A stretch of 42,160 nt of DNA from Pseudobutyrivibrio ruminis. Its GTDB lineage: Bacteria > Bacillota > Clostridia > Lachnospirales > Lachnospiraceae. Positions within the stretch are counted from its first letter, which is position 1, and each line of letters opens with the position of its first letter. The stretch is taken from NCBI GenBank assembly GCA_015057315.1, contig SVER01000030.1, positions 1 through 42,160 on the forward strand, given 5' to 3'. This document shows positions 41,905 through 42,160 of the stretch, in pieces. Below the pieces are notes generated by a model. It saw only the letters and a program-made list of their open reading frames with translations. It ran no database searches and was not told the origin of the DNA. Both the position numbers and the translations under genes were made by a program.

Positions 41905-42153
41905 CTATTTCACACTATTCCAGTATTCAAGGGCTGCTTCCATCTTTTTTATAACCTTAGGAGGCAGCACCTTAGGTCCCATATTAAAAAGATTATCGAT
42001 ACCGGCCACGGCACCAACACCAAAATTATCATATAGAGAAATGTGATAATCCTTACTTCCATGCCAGAATTTGATTTTGCCGACAAAATCATTTGAAGGA
42101 TTTTTGTCGTACTGCTTTGCTATTTCTAAGGCTGTATCAATGCAGGTTTTCAT
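41905..42153 (-). CDS. Hypothetical protein, possibly continuing past the window edge
   Basis: 82 residues from an ATG seven bases from the end of the window: KIKFWHGSKDYHISLYDNFG, GPKVLPPKVIKKMEAALEYW. The frame is still open up to the edge (GAT GAA before the ATG), so this may be the C-terminal part of a longer gene. GGATGA could instead serve as a weak Shine-Dalgarno. Family unknown. Confidence 0.45.
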   Translation of the reverse strand: MKTCIDTALEIAKQYDKNPSNDFVGKIKFWHGSKDYHISLYDNFGVGAVAGIDNLFNMGPKVLPPKVIKKMEAALEYWNSVK

Positions 42154-42160
42154 TTCATCC

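Overview
The window looks like a chromosomal segment of a low-GC, plant-fibre-degrading member of the Lachnospiraceae (Butyrivibrio/Pseudobutyrivibrio-like). The basis is a large secreted GH10 xylanase, a cytosolic GH27 alpha-galactosidase, a clostridial-type polyamine operon, strong AGGAGG-type ribosome binding sites and AT-rich intergenic DNA. The genus is an inference. Almost every gene is on the minus strand; the clear exceptions are a HAD hydrolase and a candidate non-coding RNA.

Layout, left to right. (1) 1-4.35 kb: a partial tRNA-Leu, then a minus-strand cell-surface block (membrane-anchored carboxylesterase, MBOAT acyltransferase, SGNH/GDSL partner). (2) 4.4-7.5 kb: a plus-strand candidate structured RNA with three hairpin repeats, a second tRNA-Leu, dtd, GH27 and an orphan cobalamin methyltransferase. 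(3) 7.5-11.95 kb: an island of small immunity-like genes and broken toxin pieces (RHS repeat, HINT/toxin tail, split DUF2019 gene). It is bounded on both sides by two direct copies of a 12-element array of alternating inverted 8-mers with a 52-bp period. (4) 12-15.85 kb: GH10-CBM9 xylanase with its own promoter and terminator. (5) 16-27.8 kb: a compact ten-gene operon: AI-2E exporter, PepF, arginine decarboxylase SpeA, SpeE, carboxyspermidine dehydrogenase, carboxyspermidine decarboxylase NspC, AguA, AguB, a DUF815 ATPase and an SpoU methyltransferase. Together SpeA-AguA-AguB give putrescine and the dehydrogenase/decarboxylase pair gives spermidine. (6) 27.9-32.1 kb: a second toxin/immunity locus, a type VIIb-style LXG effector operon (DUF4176 protein, two small helical partners, LXG-like toxin, immunity). 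Its 3' end carries a second array with a different core motif but nearly the same spacing rule. (7) 32.1-36.5 kb: HMA metal-binding protein behind a perfect palindromic operator, YoaK/DUF1275, AlkD, an NSS-family transporter, two uncharacterised proteins. (8) 36.6-42.16 kb: HAD hydrolase, Phd/RelE toxin-antitoxin pair with a three-repeat operator, AAC(3)-type acetyltransferase, SAM methyltransferase, TSUP permease preceded by a glyoxalase remnant, adenosine-deaminase-like protein, and a gene cut by the window edge.

The most unusual signal is the two families of phased alternating inverted-repeat arrays (7549-7850 and 11623-11920; 27922-28255 and 28968-29048). Each sits at the edge of a toxin/immunity cluster. 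I do not recognise them as a described element.
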